This document shows, piece by piece, positions 62,678 through 64,000 of a stretch of 64,000 bases of DNA (positions are counted from its first letter, which is position 1; each line of letters opens with the position of its first letter). The position numbers and the translations under genes were made by a program. The stretch is from Pseudomonas syringae KCTC 12500 (GTDB lineage Bacteria > Pseudomonadota > Gammaproteobacteria > Pseudomonadales > Pseudomonadaceae), in contig NZ_AYTM02000002.1 of the NCBI RefSeq assembly GCF_000507185.2, positions 1,077,501 through 1,141,500 on the forward strand, written 5' to 3'. The notes under the pieces were generated by a model. It did not search any database. It was not told the origin of the DNA and saw nothing but the letters and a program-made list of their open reading frames with translations.

Positions 62678-63181
62678 ATGGCACGGCCATTTTTTACCGC
62701 CGCCTGGGCGGCTTCGCAACATATTTATGATCCGGTAGCGCCGGAAAAGCGAGTGGCAGAGGTGATTGGGGGGGTCGTCGCGAAGAACATAAACAACCCT
62801 GATCCTTCTACAAAATGGAGGAACACCTGTGCTGTTCGATTAAGTTACATCCTGAACCACTCAGGACTGAAGATACCTAAAGTATCTAAACAGACAGTCT
62901 CCGGCGCAGATCAGCACCAGTACTTCTTCCGTGTATCGAACCTGAAAAGCTTTTTGGAAACGCACTGGGGCAAGCCTGAAGTCGTCAAATACCCACCTTC
63001 TGACGGCGGAGCGCTTGCAAGAAAAAAAGGAATTATATTATTTGAAATATCGGGCTGGACAGACGCAAAAGGCCATGCAACGTTATTTGACGGCAATCTT
63101 TGCTATGACCATTGCTACTTTAACGAGCCCGACGTCAACTACCGTACGGATACGGCAAACTTTTGGAGCCTAACCTCATGA
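62678..63181 (+). CDS. tae4: Tae4 type VI peptidoglycan amidase effector
   Basis: A 167-residue Tae4-family effector, an NlpC/P60-like cysteine peptidase that cuts the peptidoglycan stem peptide of rival bacteria after T6SS delivery. Catalytic Cys51 is in NTCAVRLSYILNHSG and His133 in WTDAKGHATLFDG. The 82-residue spacing equals that of known Tae4. D138 follows, and a Cys near the end (NLCYDHCYF) may make a disulfide. No signal peptide is present, consistent with T6SS export. The stop overlaps the immunity gene start (ATGA). Confidence 0.94.
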   Translation: MARPFFTAAWAASQHIYDPVAPEKRVAEVIGGVVAKNINNPDPSTKWRNTCAVRLSYILNHSGLKIPKVSKQTVSGADQHQYFFRVSNLKSFLETHWGKPEVVKYPPSDGGALARKKGIILFEISGWTDAKGHATLFDGNLCYDHCYFNEPDVNYRTDTANFWSLTS

Positions 63182-63612
63182 AGTTTCTCTTCACAGCCTT
63201 CACATTCTGTCTCGCACTCGTGACAACCGAGAGCTTCGCACATACAAAACCTTCATCACCAGAGGGCATGCACCGAAGCTATGAAAAAAACTTCAAGGAC
63301 CTGGTCCTCGCTACCTGTATAGCAAACGCTTACGCATATGACGTAAAGGTCGGAATTGACGCTGGAAGTAGCGTCACCGCCATTGAGGACTGGGCAAATT
63401 ACGACTGGGAAGTGGGGCCTGATGAAATACGAGCACTCGTAAAAAAGTATCTGACCAGAGATTATACAAACCCCTTAACCGAGTCCGAGATAAAAGGTGT
63501 GAAATTTGACCTTTTAAAGTGCCTGGATCTTTACCACAGTAAGGATCTGAATGACTTGACAAAAAAGACTGTCGTAAATCCAACACACACCTACATGCAA
63601 GACTACAAATAA
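63178..63612 (+). CDS. tai4: Tai4-type periplasmic immunity protein
   Basis: A 144-residue immunity protein of the Tai4 family. Signal peptide MKFLFTAFTFCLALVTTESFA sends it to the periplasm, where it binds and blocks Tae4. The mature part has the family pattern with two Cys (LVLATCIANAYAYD and LLKCLDLYHS) and DAGSSVTAIEDWANYDWE. The start at ATG 63178 overlaps the tae4 stop, giving coupled expression. A close paralogue follows directly. Confidence 0.9.
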   Translation: MKFLFTAFTFCLALVTTESFAHTKPSSPEGMHRSYEKNFKDLVLATCIANAYAYDVKVGIDAGSSVTAIEDWANYDWEVGPDEIRALVKKYLTRDYTNPLTESEIKGVKFDLLKCLDLYHSKDLNDLTKKTVVNPTHTYMQDYK

Positions 63613-63640
63613 AATCCATATTCACAGGGAGGTTCGTAGA

Positions 63641-64000
63641 ATGAAATCACGTCTTGCGGCCCTTACAGCATCTCTAGTCTTGGCACCATCCAACTGCTTT
63701 GCCTACACCCCCACCTCATCGCCCGAAGGAATGTACAGAACCTTTGAAAAAAACTACAAGGAAATGGCGCTAGCCACCTGCATAACCACCGCTTATAAAT
63801 ATGACGTAAACGTCGGAATTGACGCGGGCAGCAGTGTCAGTGCGATGCGTGACTGGACCTACTATGACATGGAAAAAAGTCCTCTTGCCGTCAAGGCCCT
63901 GGTTGAAAAATACCTCGCGCGAGACTACACAAACCCGTTGGCCGAATCCCAGATCAAGGGTATAAAATTCGACCTGCTGAAATGCCTGGACATGTATCAC
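63641..64000 (+). CDS. Second Tai4-type immunity protein (partial)
   Basis: The first 120 codons of a Tai4 paralogue, cut by the window end. Signal peptide MKSRLAALTASLVLAPSNCFA. The mature part follows the first copy closely (SSPEGMYRTFEKNYKEMALA; VGIDAGSSVSAMRDW; DYTNPLAESQIKGIKFDLLK). GGGAGG lies 9 bases upstream of the ATG. It starts 28 bases after the first immunity gene. Tandem immunity copies usually mean protection against variant Tae4 toxins or a recent duplication. Confidence 0.88.
   Translation, partial: MKSRLAALTASLVLAPSNCFAYTPTSSPEGMYRTFEKNYKEMALATCITTAYKYDVNVGIDAGSSVSAMRDWTYYDMEKSPLAVKALVEKYLARDYTNPLAESQIKGIKFDLLKCLDMYH

Overview
The window reads as chromosome of a fluorescent pseudomonad, most likely the Pseudomonas syringae group. 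The evidence is the gene order (mexAB-oprM with a TtgR/PmeR-type repressor, pcaRIJF with a dicarboxylate transporter, pit, purU, mvaT, sbcB, the RDD-SpoIIM-DUF4129-DUF4350-MoxR-DUF58 operon, pyruvate kinase, a ferredoxin-reductase-like protein and class I fumarase), the codon usage, and an insecticidal toxin-complex (Tc) island. Species assignment is inference from content; no rRNA or tRNA gene was found.

Layout. 1-7.2 kb: the tail of a membrane protein gene, an MHS-family transporter, a secreted 13-residue-repeat protein, a flavin-reductase-like protein, small proteins, a 14-helix DHA2 drug exporter and an orphan DUF3396 (type VI immunity-like) gene. 7.2-13.9 kb: pmeR divergent from mexA-mexB-oprM, with operator and promoter visible between them. 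13.9-19.5 kb: the last steps of the beta-ketoadipate pathway (pcaI, pcaJ, pcaF), the transporter gene pcaT and the regulator pcaR, with PcaR-type operators; a terminated intergenic segment beside pcaR may encode a small RNA. 20-25.4 kb: phosphate transporter, purU, mvaT and sbcB. 25.6-32.5 kb: a tightly overlapping six-gene MoxR-type operon. 32.5-37.9 kb: PilZ protein, lipoprotein, pyruvate kinase, ferredoxin reductase and fumarase.

37.9-61.9 kb is a Tc toxin island. A TcA subunit split into two genes (974 + 1617 residues) and a TcB gene (1444 residues) are followed by two tccC/Rhs genes. Two more tccC genes lie upstream on the opposite strand. All four TccC proteins share the Rhs shell but carry different C-terminal cargo: one DUF3626-like domain (possible ADP-ribosyltransferase fold), two M35/aspzincin-like metallopeptidase domains, and one TcdA/TcdB-type glycosyltransferase domain. 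The known Tc mechanism (TcA pore, TcB-TcC cocoon, cleaved TcC C-terminus as the toxin) implies one injector that could be loaded with any of four cargos.

62.1-64.0 kb is an Hcp-Tae4-Tai4-Tai4 cassette: a type VI secretion tube protein, a peptidoglycan amidase effector and two tandem periplasmic immunity proteins, the second cut by the window end. The most interesting system here is the multi-cargo Tc island next to this effector cassette.
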